60,225 nt of DNA from JAJPXC01 sp964562375 (GCA_964562375.1 CAZLSW010000010.1:1-60225), one strand, 5' to 3'. Shown: positions 17,801 through 25,415, numbered from the stretch's first letter. Notes: generated from the letters alone by a model not told the origin. Translations and numbers: made by a program.

Positions 17801-18595
17801 GTTGGAGTTGGCGTGTAGCTCAGTGAACTTATTGTTGGAGTCGAGGGTCCAGCCAATCGGGGTATAAGTCTGTGCCTCAATGTCGTAGACGTAGGCCCAC
17901 ATCACGGCACCATAGCCGTCGACGTAACCGTCATTCTCGTCGTCGCTTACCATGCGGTCCATCAAGAAGCTCTCCCCCACCATGCCCACGAACGACTTGC
18001 CGTCGGCCGCGATGTTCTTGGGGGCGTTCTGAGTGTATGTCTTGCCGTTCATGCCGAAGAATGGCAGGTTGGTAAGCTCGATGAGTTGACGGGTCGACAG
18101 GTCGTAGAGCACGGGGCGGGCGGCGTAAATGTCGCTCGACTTGCCGGCGTAGCCCATGGCTCGCGAGCCGTCGGGAGTGACGTACAGCAACGAGCCGTAG
18201 GTGTAGCCCGTGGGCAACGGCAGGGTGGTCCAGCTCTGGGTCGAGCGGCTCCACGTGGCGGGAATGCCGTCAAGCGAGCCTACAACGAGCATGCCGTCGT
18301 CGGTAACATCGCCCACCGAGGCAACGCCGTCGGCTCCAGCTCCAATGGTTATCGATTGACCCGTGGACACCTCTATCAAGGTGCCACCAGTGCTTTGGGG
18401 ATTGTCCACCGACTCGTCGCCGGCCGTTTCCGACAATGCCCAGAGGCCGTTGTCGCTCACCGAGCCACACCATATATCGGCGCCCGTGGCGTCGGTGGGA
18501 ATATATGCCGAAGGCCCGGCCGACCAGCCGGTTACGGTTGTTGCCGCCATCGCCAGCCAGGCCGCGAGGCGCAATGCACTATGTTTTTTACGCAT
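14810..18595 (-). CDS. Large secreted protein with propeller-like, MAM-like and Omp28-like domains
   Basis: A 1261-residue exported protein with a signal peptide of about 25 residues. N-terminal residues to about 430 have recurring SPDG/DDG-type blades suggestive of a beta-propeller. SbsA-type Ig segments follow (VSVSPANGSAQGFFDASS). About 665-830 resembles a choice-of-anchor-J/cleaved-adhesin domain (WITFDGDE, DDWMMTPQLLIP). About 940-1200 resembles the thioredoxin-like Omp28 domain (VVIEEYTGKSCGNCPLG) with a CGNC motif at about 956-959. It ends with a short sorting-like tail (PGIYIIDGKKTIVK). It is first gene of the coupled three-gene unit. A redox-active surface function is possible but not proven. 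Confidence 0.75.
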   Translation of the reverse strand: MRKKHSALRLAAWLAMAATTVTGWSAGPSAYIPTDATGADIWCGSVSDNGLWALSETAGDESVDNPQSTGGTLIEVSTGQSITIGAGADGVASVGDVTDDGMLVVGSLDGIPATWSRSTQSWTTLPLPTGYTYGSLLYVTPDGSRAMGYAGKSSDIYAARPVLYDLSTRQLIELTNLPFFGMNGKTYTQNAPKNIAADGKSFVGMVGESFLMDRMVSDDENDGYVDGYGAVMWAYVYDIEAQTYTPIGWTLDSNNKFTELHANSNFIDNVHVSPSGEWVTGALRLAIPVSGSDYANDVAVAFRYNTKTGSYEVFDGSDSDYDATGTAIDDAGTMYGCQPWENPYPTALVRQGKYWYSFDDIFSQVYNFNLVAAIGENGDVTGKPANVSADGLTMCMINGSGIGYLLKLEENIANGASQVDLLSNYTAEPIAGSALSRLKSTSVTFERQIQLVGDPTRIKVEKADGSTLISALATTKVLDSDTRTLSISFRTTLLDEGESYTIVIPAGMVALADDSSVTNKEVRISYTGRADKAVEIVSVSPANGSAQGFFDASSNPIILTFDCPVKLADSYTIGFYEGSYSTPKTYFTAQLGSDSRIVYLYPTSTQYMFVGSQYRVEVPEGLVTDYSDANPNAALTLTYEGSYERQVQAEGSTLFYADGSVSSYLTWITFDGDENQPATVPASWGFTAAAAWWGVTDDTGDLCFASHSMYTPAGQSDDWMMTPQLLIPDDKCQLSFDAQSYLKSKADYLKVYVYACDEIYNSLDKTLTATIRQDGDLVFNQQLSPGTSEEDLAGDWEHYVIDLDKYSGKYIYVAFVNDNTDQSAVFVDNVLVGRDLAYTVSFRHSATVVDLDMLYIEGTITFTSETETYNKLWLRLLDSTGEERGVLAWEDKNYQKGDTQNFFFAEALLLEKGAVNTFTLEVTLNGDEISTVTETVKDLMFEPTKRVVIEEYTGKSCGNCPLGILAMEKIEATYPGRVVPVLLKCYESDPLGTNVQGYASYLEANAAPMGIVNRSMEWTSPMLSSDNFYYYSASQVGEDIESSELWYDQVTVALQTLADCDITIGDIDYSAASRSFTAPVTVRYAMNATQQSLKLFGVIVEDNLTARQRNYFATLEATGLGEWSAGGQYASTYVYYTFDNVARGVIGETYAGTSGLFPSTIEAGENYTAELSASLPTDIVNDKVDDAKLVVMLIDGNTSKVINAASAYITGVRGGVDNVAADTTEVSGPKGIWTLMGVQLPDDAVLQPGIYIIDGKKTIVK

Positions 18596-18984
18596 ATTGG
18601 GAACTAATGTTAAGGTTTCTGTCTATTCTTGTTGCAATCTGTGATTCTGGTATTATGCCAAATTCTTGTTGTAAAAATACTCTAATCCCACGAATCTATG
18701 TGTAATTAGGGTGTAAAAGTAGCAATATTTTTTCACCCCACCCGCCCCTTTACACTAATTAACAATCTTTCACCCCATTTCCCTCGCCCTTCCACCGCCA
18801 TTAACACTTCCCACGTCCCTCCCATCACTCCACCGAGCCCCCGCCTCCCCGGTGGTCCCATCAAGCCACCGTGCCCCCGCCTCCCCGCCCTGGTCCCCTC
18901 AAGCCACCGTGCCCCGCGGTTCGCCGCGGTGGTCCCCATGAGCAAGCCACCGTGCCCCGCGGTTCGCCGCGGTGGCTTCAAGAG
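18596..18984. repeat. Repeat-rich spacer with CCACCG palindromes
   Basis: This spacer holds the promoter-side region of the secreted-protein operon near 18600-18740 (AT-rich, no confident -33/-7 pair). It then contains at least two good and two degenerate copies of a palindrome, GCCACCGTGCCCCGCGG-TTCG-CCGCGGTGG, within 18855-18976. Related copies lie at 21920-22015 and 25430-25457. No credible gene is present. Confidence 0.6.
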
Positions 18985-19017
18985 AATAAAAGAGGTTGCC
19001 GAAATGCTGGCAACCTC
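18985..19017 (-). terminator. Terminator of the lipoprotein/Ig-like operon
   Basis: On the minus strand a perfect 9-bp stem, GAGGTTGCC/GGCAACCTC, with an 8-nt loop is followed by TTTTATT. It lies 18 nt past the stop of the 459-residue lipoprotein gene. Confidence 0.85.
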
Positions 19018-19034
19018 CTTTTCTATCTTCTCGC

Positions 19035-20414
19035 TTATGGCGTCACAGCTCGTATGGAGCAACCCGCATATTTGGGCGTCCATTGCACCGCAGGCTCGGT
19101 GTTGACATACCAGCAAAACGCATAACTATCGGTTTTGCTAATTTCAGTACCGCTCCAATATTTTCCGCTATTTTGTCTACCGGGAGTTGATATCACAAGC
19201 CCTGATGAATCAGTCCAATAGTAATCGGCTGAGGGCAAGAAAATCGAATTCCCGTTTGGCCCAGTGATACGATAACCAGGCACACTCCCTTCGGTATCGG
19301 CGGTTACTTGGCATTTCTCCAGCACTTCCGCCCATTCTGCCTTGGTAGGGAGGCGCCACGTGCTTCCCCACTGGCGAGCAGCCGCATCATAAGTGGTATT
19401 ACCTTGGATATCACCTATTCTTAAATTGTATGTCCCACAGTCGGAGGGCGAATAACTACTGGTTCTATAGGTGGACATTCCCCACACAAAGTACCATCCC
19501 GAATCCTCAGGCTTGTCTGCTTTTAGGTTGACCGTGGCCCACCTTACGCTCAGCCCCAAGTCGACACATTCGTGGCCGTTGACCGTGGCCGCTCCCGAGG
19601 AGGTAGCTTGGGTGGTGACGTTTTCAATTCCTGTGGAATATTCGCATCCGGCTACGGTGGCGGTAACTTGGTAATAGTATGTCGACTTGGCATCCAGTCC
19701 CGACAGCGATATAGTGAATCCGCCGCGGTAATTAGTTGTCGTTTGCTTCGTTATGGCATCACTTAATGAGGCATCCTTGCCATAGACGAATTTCACGTCC
19801 ACCTTGGTATTTACACCGCTCACCTTCCCCGTGAACTCTATGGTGGAGCTTGTGACTTCGACGTTGGTAAACTCTACCCCGATGGCCTCGTCAGCCGTGT
19901 AAAGGCTTGACGTTAACGGCGTATACCCTTGCACAAAATACATCTTCCCGTCAGTCGTGGTGTAATCGTAGGCGCAAACGATGGCGTTGTCATTGGTGGA
20001 ATAATACACCCGGGTATCGGTGCCACGCAAGGTGCCCTGCTCCACATAGCCCGTACGGTTGAATGTGGTGGCACCCGCCTGTGCCTGCTCCGTCATTACT
20101 ACCGCCGAGGCAAGGCTACCCGAGAGAAACGAATAGCCTACGCGGGTTTTGCTCGATGAAATATAGTACTCCAAGTAATTGGTTTTGCTCGTGGTTACCT
20201 CAGTGTACCCTTTCATGGCCGTTTTCACGCCATCCTTGGTGAGCGACCAGTCGATGATTGGCAGGTCGGCAAGCTCTGGGTCGTCGGTGGTCGTGCTAGG
20301 ATTATTTGGTGTGGTGCCGTTGTCTTCCGATACTGGATCATCACCGCATGCAACCATTGAGCAACCCAACGCCATAACGATAACGGCTTGATAAAAATTT
20401 TTCAACGCTTTCAT
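19035..20414 (-). CDS. Surface lipoprotein with FN3-like and Fib_succ_major-like domain
   Basis: A 459-residue lipoprotein. The signal peptide ends in a lipobox with C23 (MVAC), and C23 is followed by GDD, an acidic start resembling the surface-export signal of Bacteroidetes lipoproteins. An FN3-like segment lies around 205-275 (YYYQVTATVAG). The C-terminal about 180 residues start GHECVDLGLSVRWATVNL and include WRLPTKAEWAEVL and a YWSGTE motif, as in the Fibrobacter succinogenes major paralogous domain (a C-type-lectin-like fold). It is second in a pair with the Ig-like protein, 7 bp apart. Ligand unknown; the GC content is lower than in neighbouring genes. Confidence 0.7.
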   Translation of the reverse strand: MKALKNFYQAVIVMALGCSMVACGDDPVSEDNGTTPNNPSTTTDDPELADLPIIDWSLTKDGVKTAMKGYTEVTTSKTNYLEYYISSSKTRVGYSFLSGSLASAVVMTEQAQAGATTFNRTGYVEQGTLRGTDTRVYYSTNDNAIVCAYDYTTTDGKMYFVQGYTPLTSSLYTADEAIGVEFTNVEVTSSTIEFTGKVSGVNTKVDVKFVYGKDASLSDAITKQTTTNYRGGFTISLSGLDAKSTYYYQVTATVAGCEYSTGIENVTTQATSSGAATVNGHECVDLGLSVRWATVNLKADKPEDSGWYFVWGMSTYRTSSYSPSDCGTYNLRIGDIQGNTTYDAAARQWGSTWRLPTKAEWAEVLEKCQVTADTEGSVPGYRITGPNGNSIFLPSADYYWTDSSGLVISTPGRQNSGKYWSGTEISKTDSYAFCWYVNTEPAVQWTPKYAGCSIRAVTP

Positions 20415-20421
20415 GGCTTTT

Positions 20422-21567
20422 CTATTTCTTGTTCTTTAACATATCCTCTACCAAGCTACCTATCTCTTTTAGGCGGGGCGACACATTCTCAATCTCAAGA
20501 CCCGTAGCAGGCTCCCGCACTGTTACTTTACCAGTGGCTTGCAACCCATTGGCAGTCTTAACCGTGATAGTGGTTGTCCCAATGCCAACGCCCGAGATTT
20601 TCTCCCCCGAAGCTGTCGCAATGGCCTTGTCGTCGATTGTTATCTCATACTCATCGGTCGTTCCGGCAGGCGTAAAGGTTACTCCCACGGGGACAGTATA
20701 CCCACGGGCTACACTTATATTTGTTGACGACAAGGAAACCCTCGTGGGCAACCCTTGGACGGTGACACGACAAGTGGCCGATAACCCATTGGAGGTGGTG
20801 GCCGTGATGGTAGCGGTACCGCTGCCCACTCCTTTCACCGTGCCATCGCTTACCGTGGCTACCGATGTATTGGAGCTTTTCCATGTCAACGACGCCCACG
20901 AGCCTTCAGGAATGAAGGTGCATGTAAGGTTCAGCGTTTTCCCCTCGCCAAGGGTGGCCTCAGCGGGGGTGATAGTAATCGAGGACGGAGGATTGGACGA
21001 CACCGTCACGCGGCATTTCACTTTTGGCCCCGTTACAGGGTCAAGCCACACATTGGTTGCCCCCGCCGCAACAGCCGTTACCTTGCCCGACGAGCTTACC
21101 TTGCAAACGGCCGTGTTGTCGGAGCTCCAAGTGGGACGGTTGCCATTCAAGGAGCCTGATAGCACCGTATAACTCAAGGCATACGTTTCTCCCACATTCA
21201 AGGTCAACTCGGTATCACTCAGTTGCACAGTGCAGCCCACGCATTGCACGCTATAAAAGCACGACGAGCTTCCCACGTGGATGGTGCCCTTGCTGTCATA
21301 CCATGAATAACTGTAACTACATTCAATCGAGGCAATCCCTTCAAAATAAGACGCTATATAGATAATGGCCCCATATTGGTCGGCTCGCGTGAATTGCACC
21401 TGTTCGGGTTTGTCACACGACCAATTGGCCCGGTCAATCCAGCCGTTCGACGGCTCTGGGATTTCCAGATACTGGGAATCCCCCACGCTTAAGTTGTAGA
21501 CGGCATGTGCTGGCAGGATTCCTAACAGCAGTATGGCCGTGACAAGCAGAAACTTTTTCATGTTCAT
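20422..21567 (-). CDS. Secreted protein with three bacterial Ig-like (Big_2) domains
   Basis: A 381-residue exported protein; the start may also be the second Met (MKKFLLV), two codons in. Signal peptide ends PAHA. After an N-terminal region of about 105 residues come three Big_2-like repeats with the characteristic SSNTSVATVS-DGTVKGVGSGTATITAT pattern. The final about 30 residues are helical and charged (LKEIGSLVEDMLKNKK). Such proteins are usually surface-exposed adhesins or assembly modules; no ligand can be named. It is cotranscribed with the lipoprotein downstream and lies just after the 6S-like RNA locus. Confidence 0.75.
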   Translation of the reverse strand: MNMKKFLLVTAILLLGILPAHAVYNLSVGDSQYLEIPEPSNGWIDRANWSCDKPEQVQFTRADQYGAIIYIASYFEGIASIECSYSYSWYDSKGTIHVGSSSCFYSVQCVGCTVQLSDTELTLNVGETYALSYTVLSGSLNGNRPTWSSDNTAVCKVSSSGKVTAVAAGATNVWLDPVTGPKVKCRVTVSSNPPSSITITPAEATLGEGKTLNLTCTFIPEGSWASLTWKSSNTSVATVSDGTVKGVGSGTATITATTSNGLSATCRVTVQGLPTRVSLSSTNISVARGYTVPVGVTFTPAGTTDEYEITIDDKAIATASGEKISGVGIGTTTITVKTANGLQATGKVTVREPATGLEIENVSPRLKEIGSLVEDMLKNKK

Positions 21568-21605
21568 TCTATTTAATGTGATGATTTCATGATATCTATG
21601 GACAT

Positions 21606-21804
21606 GAAAAAAGCGTGAACTGCTATGCCACGCCTTAGTTGGAGGTTCTGGAATACCTAATTGACAGATGTGGTTGAGTAGTCCACGCTATATGCGTGGA
21701 AACTACTATGCCAATCCTTGTCAATTTTGAAATTTTCCAGATTTCCAACTACAAGATAAGCATAGACGCTTCCTTCTATGTCTTGAATCGGCTCTTAGCC
21801 AATC
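21606..21804 (-). ncRNA. Long rod-like small RNA, candidate 6S RNA
   Basis: About 198 nt on the minus strand that can fold into one long interrupted duplex. From outside in: AGCGT with the terminal CACGCT, CTATGC with GCATAG, AGTTGGA with TCCAACT, CTGGAA with TTCCAG, AATTGACA with TGTCAATT, and an apical GTAGT-CCACGC/GCGTGG-ACTAC hairpin around ATATA. Unpaired bulges separate the stems, as in 6S RNA, which mimics an open promoter. A consensus promoter lies just upstream and six T residues follow the outer stem. Length, shape and independent transcription support 6S; the family assignment is inference. Confidence 0.6.
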
Positions 21805-21809
21805 CTCCG

Positions 21810-21840
21810 CAAATTTAACCATTTTCCTACTAATCCCAAA
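21810..21840 (-). promoter_or_regulatory. Promoter of the 6S-like RNA
   Basis: On the minus strand TTTG (21840-21837), a 19-bp spacer and TAAATTTG (21817-21810) match the Bacteroidetes -33/-7 consensus exactly. Transcription would begin near 21804. Confidence 0.8.
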
Positions 21841-21919
21841 AATTCCCCTTTATTTTCACCACATTTTCGTCACCTTTTGGCGAAAATGACATATTCCTCC
21901 CCCGTAACACGGCATTTGG

Positions 21920-22015
21920 GCCACCGTGCCTCGCGGTTTCACCGCGAGGAGTGGGCGCCACAGGCGCCCCTCCATTAGCAAGCCACCGTGCCCCGCGGTT
22001 CGCCGCGGTGGTCCC
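21920..22015. repeat. CCACCG palindromes, copies downstream of BT_3928 gene
   Basis: One degenerate copy (21920-21952, CTCGCGG-TTTCA-CCGCGAG core) and one near-perfect copy (21981-22015, CCCGCGG-TTCG-CCGCGG core) flank a GGCGCC-rich segment. They belong to the same family as the copies in 18855-18976. Confidence 0.75.
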
Positions 22016-22021
22016 TCCCGG

Positions 22022-22084
22022 TCATCTATGGAGCGTTGGGAAAAGGGAGATGATAGCTAAGCAGAAGAGAATAATTCGTTTCAT
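22022..22084 (-). pseudogene. 20-codon signal-peptide remnant
   Basis: Eighteen bases after the BT_3928 family stop, an ATG opens a 20-codon frame (MKRIILFCLAIISLFPTLHR) that looks like a lipoprotein or Sec signal peptide and then stops at the edge of a palindromic repeat. It is probably the truncated start of a lost exported-protein gene. A functional tiny peptide cannot be ruled out. Confidence 0.35.
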
Positions 22085-22102
22085 GGGATGTTATCTGAGT
22101 GT

Positions 22103-23359
22103 TTAAGATTTGCGGCGGGTGAGGCGGCGGTAGGCGGCCTGGACGCCGTTCTGCACCGCCCAGAGAAGGAGAAGGCCCACAAGCAGGAGGCTGGTGAGAA
22201 TCCAAAAGTTGTAGGGGCCATCGAAGTTGAGGCTCCCCAATGGGTCCTCACGCGACAGCACGTCGGAGGGAACCGACCAGAAGTTGCGTTTCCACTGTAC
22301 CTTGCCGTCCTGCAACAGCACCAGCGCCGTGTTGCCACGCACCAATTCCTTGATGCGCGTGTCCTCGGCCGAGTAGCAGGGATATTGCGCCATCGAGAAG
22401 TCCTCCCAGCGCTGCACACCCCGCGAGTCGGTGCCGAGCACGCCGATCATCTCGCCGTCGTGATCGCTTACCCAGTCGTTGATTTCGTTGATCAAGTAGG
22501 TGAATGATATGTCGAGGCGGCGCATGTCGGGAACGAGCAACAACAATTGCGTGCCCTCGTCGTCGAGCACGTCGTAAGTGACATCCTCATCCCCCTGAAA
22601 AAGCGTAAACTCCTCATTCACGCTACGTTGCGTCGATTCCGACTCCACCCGGTCGACAAAAGTCCACGTGGAGTCGGGCAACTCGTCGACACCAAATTGC
22701 CGCGTCACGCCATCCTTCTCGTATATGAAAGCCACATTTTCCTCCTCGTCTTCCTCGGGCGACAGGTCGGTGCCCACTGGGAAGGGACGGAAATCGATCA
22801 TCGGCTGGATATTGTAGCCGATTAAAGCCTCAGTGAAGCTGTAAGCGCCAAGCAATGTGGCCACAACCCACTGGCTCTGGGGGTGATACAATGCCTTTAC
22901 CTTGCAGTTGAACGGTATCAAGTAGATAATCAGCGCGGTGAGAACCAAGTTTTTAGCGAAAGTGGCGCCGTTGGAGATCACCAAGAGGTCGCCAAAGCAG
23001 CCGCAATCGGCCACCGGGTCGGCAAGCCAAATGTACAATGTCAACGGTAGCATGAACGCCATCGTCGCCGCCAAGAGCCATGTTATCACCCTCCGGAAAC
23101 ACCCCAACAGCAGCAAAGCGCCCATACTCAGCTCCATAGCCGACAGGAAGATAGCCCCCGACAGTTCCAGCGTACGGGGTACGGCCCACTGCCACACCGC
23201 CAAATAATCCTCAATCTTATAGATAAATCCCCAAGGGTCAATGAGTTTGGCCATTCCTGAGACGATAAACGTCACGCCCACGACCAAGCGGGCGCCCCAA
23301 ACGAGCCACACCCGTTGTTCCCGGCAAAAGTTCATGAAACCCTGCGGCAACGCGCTCAT
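22103..23359 (-). CDS. BT_3928 family DoxX/MauE-like membrane protein
   Basis: A 418-residue protein. Residues about 15-165 contain four hydrophobic segments of the DoxX/MauE type, with the conserved VADCGCFGD cysteine motif at the third loop. A further helix precedes an acidic linker (PEEDEEENVAF), a soluble domain of about 170 residues, and a final membrane helix near 385-405. MauE-like proteins support disulfide or redox chemistry in the envelope; a thioredoxin-like role for the soluble domain is inferred. Its start overlaps the DUF1599 stop (ATGA). In other Bacteroidales this pair is commonly followed by further genes; here a truncated frame and repeats follow instead. Confidence 0.82.
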   Translation of the reverse strand: MSALPQGFMNFCREQRVWLVWGARLVVGVTFIVSGMAKLIDPWGFIYKIEDYLAVWQWAVPRTLELSGAIFLSAMELSMGALLLLGCFRRVITWLLAATMAFMLPLTLYIWLADPVADCGCFGDLLVISNGATFAKNLVLTALIIYLIPFNCKVKALYHPQSQWVVATLLGAYSFTEALIGYNIQPMIDFRPFPVGTDLSPEEDEEENVAFIYEKDGVTRQFGVDELPDSTWTFVDRVESESTQRSVNEEFTLFQGDEDVTYDVLDDEGTQLLLLVPDMRRLDISFTYLINEINDWVSDHDGEMIGVLGTDSRGVQRWEDFSMAQYPCYSAEDTRIKELVRGNTALVLLQDGKVQWKRNFWSVPSDVLSREDPLGSLNFDGPYNFWILTSLLLVGLLLLWAVQNGVQAAYRRLTRRKS

Positions 23360-23931
23360 TTCTCAGCCGTTAGCTTAATGATGGCGAAAATCGAGTAGAT
23401 CACCATGTCGATATAGTTGCCCTCGACCCCTTCCGACACCGCCACTGCGCCAAGGTTGTCCTCGATCTCCTTGTTGCGCATCAACTTGGTGAGGATTATG
23501 TCGGTGAACGAGCTCACGCGCATCATGCGCCAAGCCTCGCCGTAATCGTGGCTCTTGTCGAGCATCAACTGGCATGCCTCGGCCATAAACTGGTCGTACA
23601 ACTCAAGGGCGCGCTCAGGGGTGATATCTTTCTCGTTGGCAAAGCCCAACTTACACTGTATCAATGCAATAATTCCATAATTCACTATCCCCATAAACTC
23701 GGGCAGAATTCCCTCGTGGATACGTGCCTCGACGCCCGACTCAAGCGTGCGGATACGTCGCGCCTTGATCAGTATCTGGTCGGTCAACGACGACGGGCGC
23801 AACAACCGCCACGACGCCCCGTAATCCTTCAACTTGGCGTCGTACACCTTGCGGCACTTGGCAGCCGCCGCCTCAAACTCGGCCCTCGACTTCTTCGGGT
23901 CGATCTTATATTCAGCCGCGATATCGCTCAT
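23356..23931 (-). CDS. DUF1599 domain-containing protein
   Basis: A 191-residue soluble protein made of two copies of one helical unit: KDYGASWRLLRPSSLTDQIL (about 36-55) and HDYGEAWRMMRVSSFTDIIL (about 128-147). This duplication is typical of DUF1599, also called nucleotide modification associated domain 1. No biochemical role is established. It overlaps the BT_3928 family gene by four bases, so the two are translationally coupled. A -7 box TATCTTCG lies at 23967-23960 on its strand. Confidence 0.85.
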   Translation of the reverse strand: MSDIAAEYKIDPKKSRAEFEAAAAKCRKVYDAKLKDYGASWRLLRPSSLTDQILIKARRIRTLESGVEARIHEGILPEFMGIVNYGIIALIQCKLGFANEKDITPERALELYDQFMAEACQLMLDKSHDYGEAWRMMRVSSFTDIILTKLMRNKEIEDNLGAVAVSEGVEGNYIDMVIYSIFAIIKLTAEK

Positions 23932-23959
23932 AGCAAAACGTTTTTCTGGGTCATTTCCG

Positions 23960-23967
23960 CGAAGATA
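23960..23967 (-). promoter_or_regulatory. -7 box of the DUF1599/BT_3928 operon
   Basis: TATCTTCG on the minus strand fits the TAnnTT(T/C)G -7 pattern 29 bp before the start codon. No good -33 TTTG is found at the standard distance. Confidence 0.45.
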
Positions 23968-23982
23968 GCAAAATTTTCCAAC

Positions 23983-24016
23983 AAAAAAGGAATCCCCGCC
24001 TCCGAGGACTCCTTAA
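23983..24016 (-). terminator. Terminator of tRNA-Leu
   Basis: On the minus strand a 12-bp stem with a few G-T pairs (AAGGAGTCCTCG with CGGGGATTCCTT, loop GAGG) merges into a T-run. It lies 14 nt past the tRNA 3' end and separates the tRNA from the DUF1599 operon. Confidence 0.75.
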
Positions 24017-24029
24017 ATATTACTTTCAG

Positions 24030-24112
24030 TGCGCATGAAGGGACTCGAACCCCCACGACATTAAGTCATTAGATCCTAAGTCTAACGCGGCTACCAATTA
24101 CGCCACATGCGC
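24030..24112 (-). tRNA. tRNA-Leu(TAG)
   Basis: An 83-nt tRNA. Acceptor stem GCGCATG/CATGCGC is perfect, with discriminator A. The D arm GCG-TAATTGGTAGC-CGC, anticodon arm TTAGA-CTTAGGA-TCTAA with anticodon TAG, a long variable arm typical of class II leucine tRNAs, and the T loop TTCGAGT are all present. The 3' CCA is not encoded. It reads CUA and, by wobble, other CUN codons. Confidence 0.97.
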
Positions 24113-24132
24113 ATGCTTGGGGTTTGCGGGGA

Positions 24133-24163
24133 CAAAGGTAGTGTTTTTTTCACGCCCGACAAA
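24133..24163 (-). promoter_or_regulatory. Promoter of tRNA-Leu
   Basis: On the minus strand TTTG (24163-24160), a 19-bp spacer and TACCTTTG (24140-24133) match the Bacteroidetes consensus. The predicted start lies about 15 nt before the mature tRNA end. Confidence 0.85.
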
Positions 24164-24212
24164 ATCATCGGTGCAATTTTGTTATTATCTTCGCGTAAAA
24201 TTAGCGTTTCTT

Positions 24213-25415
24213 ATGGCTTGCAATCTTCCAATCAGTGAGATATATCGCGCGGCGCAGGCGTTGCGCGACGTGGCGCGGCACCCGCGCTTGATCGGGGTGA
24301 CCAATCTGAGCGACTCGGCCCAGGTGTATCTGAAGCCCGAGAATCTGCAATACACAGGTTCGTTCAAGCTCCGCGGCGCCTATTATAAGATTTCGCAATT
24401 GAGCGACGAGGAGAAGGCGCGCGGCGTGATCGCGTGCTCGGCCGGCAACCATGCCCAGGGCGTGGCTCTGGGAGCTACCCACAACGGTATCAAATCGGTG
24501 ATTTGCCTCCCCGCGGGCGCTCCCCTGTCGAAGGTGGAGGCCACCAAGAAATTAGGGGCCGAGGTGGTGCTCGTTCCGGGTGTCTACGACGACGCCTACC
24601 AGCGCGCTCTGGAGCTGCAGCAGGAGAAGGGGTACACGCTTGTGCACCCGTTCGACGACCCTAAGGTGATAGCCGGCCAAGGCACTATCGGCCTTGAGAT
24701 TCTCGACGAGATGCCCAACGTGGAGGCCGTTATCGTGCCGATTGGCGGCGGTGGACTTATCTCGGGTGTTGCCATGGCTATCAAGGAGTTGCGTCCCGAG
24801 GTAAAGGTCTACGGCGTGCAATCGGCCGGAGCGCCGTCGATGGAAGCGTCGGTGAAGGATGGCCATATCAAGCGCCTGGAGCAGGTGAGCACCATCGCCG
24901 ACGGCATCGCCGTGAAAGAGCCGGGCGTCAACACGTTCGACATGGTGAATCGCTATGTGGATGATATTGTGACAGTTACCGACGACGAGACCGCGGCCGC
25001 CATCTTGACGCTGATCGAGTGCCAGAAGCTGATCGCCGAGGGCGCCGGTGCCGTTTCCGTGGCCGCGGCGATGTTCAACAAGCTTCCCATCGAGGGCAAA
25101 CGCGTGGTAAGCCTCGTGTCGGGCGGCAACATCGACGTGAATTTCCTTAACCGCATCATATCGCGAGGCTTGGCAAAGACGGGCCGCGCCGTAACCCTGA
25201 CAATCGACCTCGACGACAAGCCCGGGCAATTGTCCGGCGTGTGTGGCGTGGTTGGCCAGTTGGGAGGCAACATCATCTCGGTGGTGCACGACCGCATCGA
25301 CCCCGGCTCCCACATTAACGGCTGCTCGCTGCGCCTCGAGCTTGAGACCCGCAACCCCGAGCACATCCAAGAGATCAAGGACGGCCTCGCCCACGCCGGC
25401 TTCAAAATAAGATAA
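24213..25415 (+). CDS. ilvA: Threonine ammonia-lyase with C-terminal ACT domain
   Basis: A 400-residue PLP enzyme, from the ATG at 24213. An in-frame upstream extension to 24117 is rejected because it runs through the tRNA promoter and does not resemble the family. The PLP lysine is K52 in GSFKLRGAYYK; CSAGNHAQG and VPIGGGGLISG are also conserved. The C-terminal about 75 residues form an ACT domain (VTLTIDLDDKPGQLSGVCGVVG). This is the short, single-ACT form. It deaminates threonine to 2-oxobutanoate for isoleucine synthesis or for catabolism. A -7-like TATCTTCG lies at 24186-24193. Confidence 0.95.
   Translation: MACNLPISEIYRAAQALRDVARHPRLIGVTNLSDSAQVYLKPENLQYTGSFKLRGAYYKISQLSDEEKARGVIACSAGNHAQGVALGATHNGIKSVICLPAGAPLSKVEATKKLGAEVVLVPGVYDDAYQRALELQQEKGYTLVHPFDDPKVIAGQGTIGLEILDEMPNVEAVIVPIGGGGLISGVAMAIKELRPEVKVYGVQSAGAPSMEASVKDGHIKRLEQVSTIADGIAVKEPGVNTFDMVNRYVDDIVTVTDDETAAAILTLIECQKLIAEGAGAVSVAAAMFNKLPIEGKRVVSLVSGGNIDVNFLNRIISRGLAKTGRAVTLTIDLDDKPGQLSGVCGVVGQLGGNIISVVHDRIDPGSHINGCSLRLELETRNPEHIQEIKDGLAHAGFKIR

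Noticed and set aside
18871..19125. Plus-strand open frame across the CCACCG palindromes
   Set aside because: Proline/arginine-rich translation of repeats and of the antisense of the lipoprotein gene end; no support.
24117..24212. Upstream extension of ilvA by 32 codons
   Set aside because: It overlaps the tRNA-Leu promoter, lacks family similarity, and the ATG at 24213 starts the conserved region.
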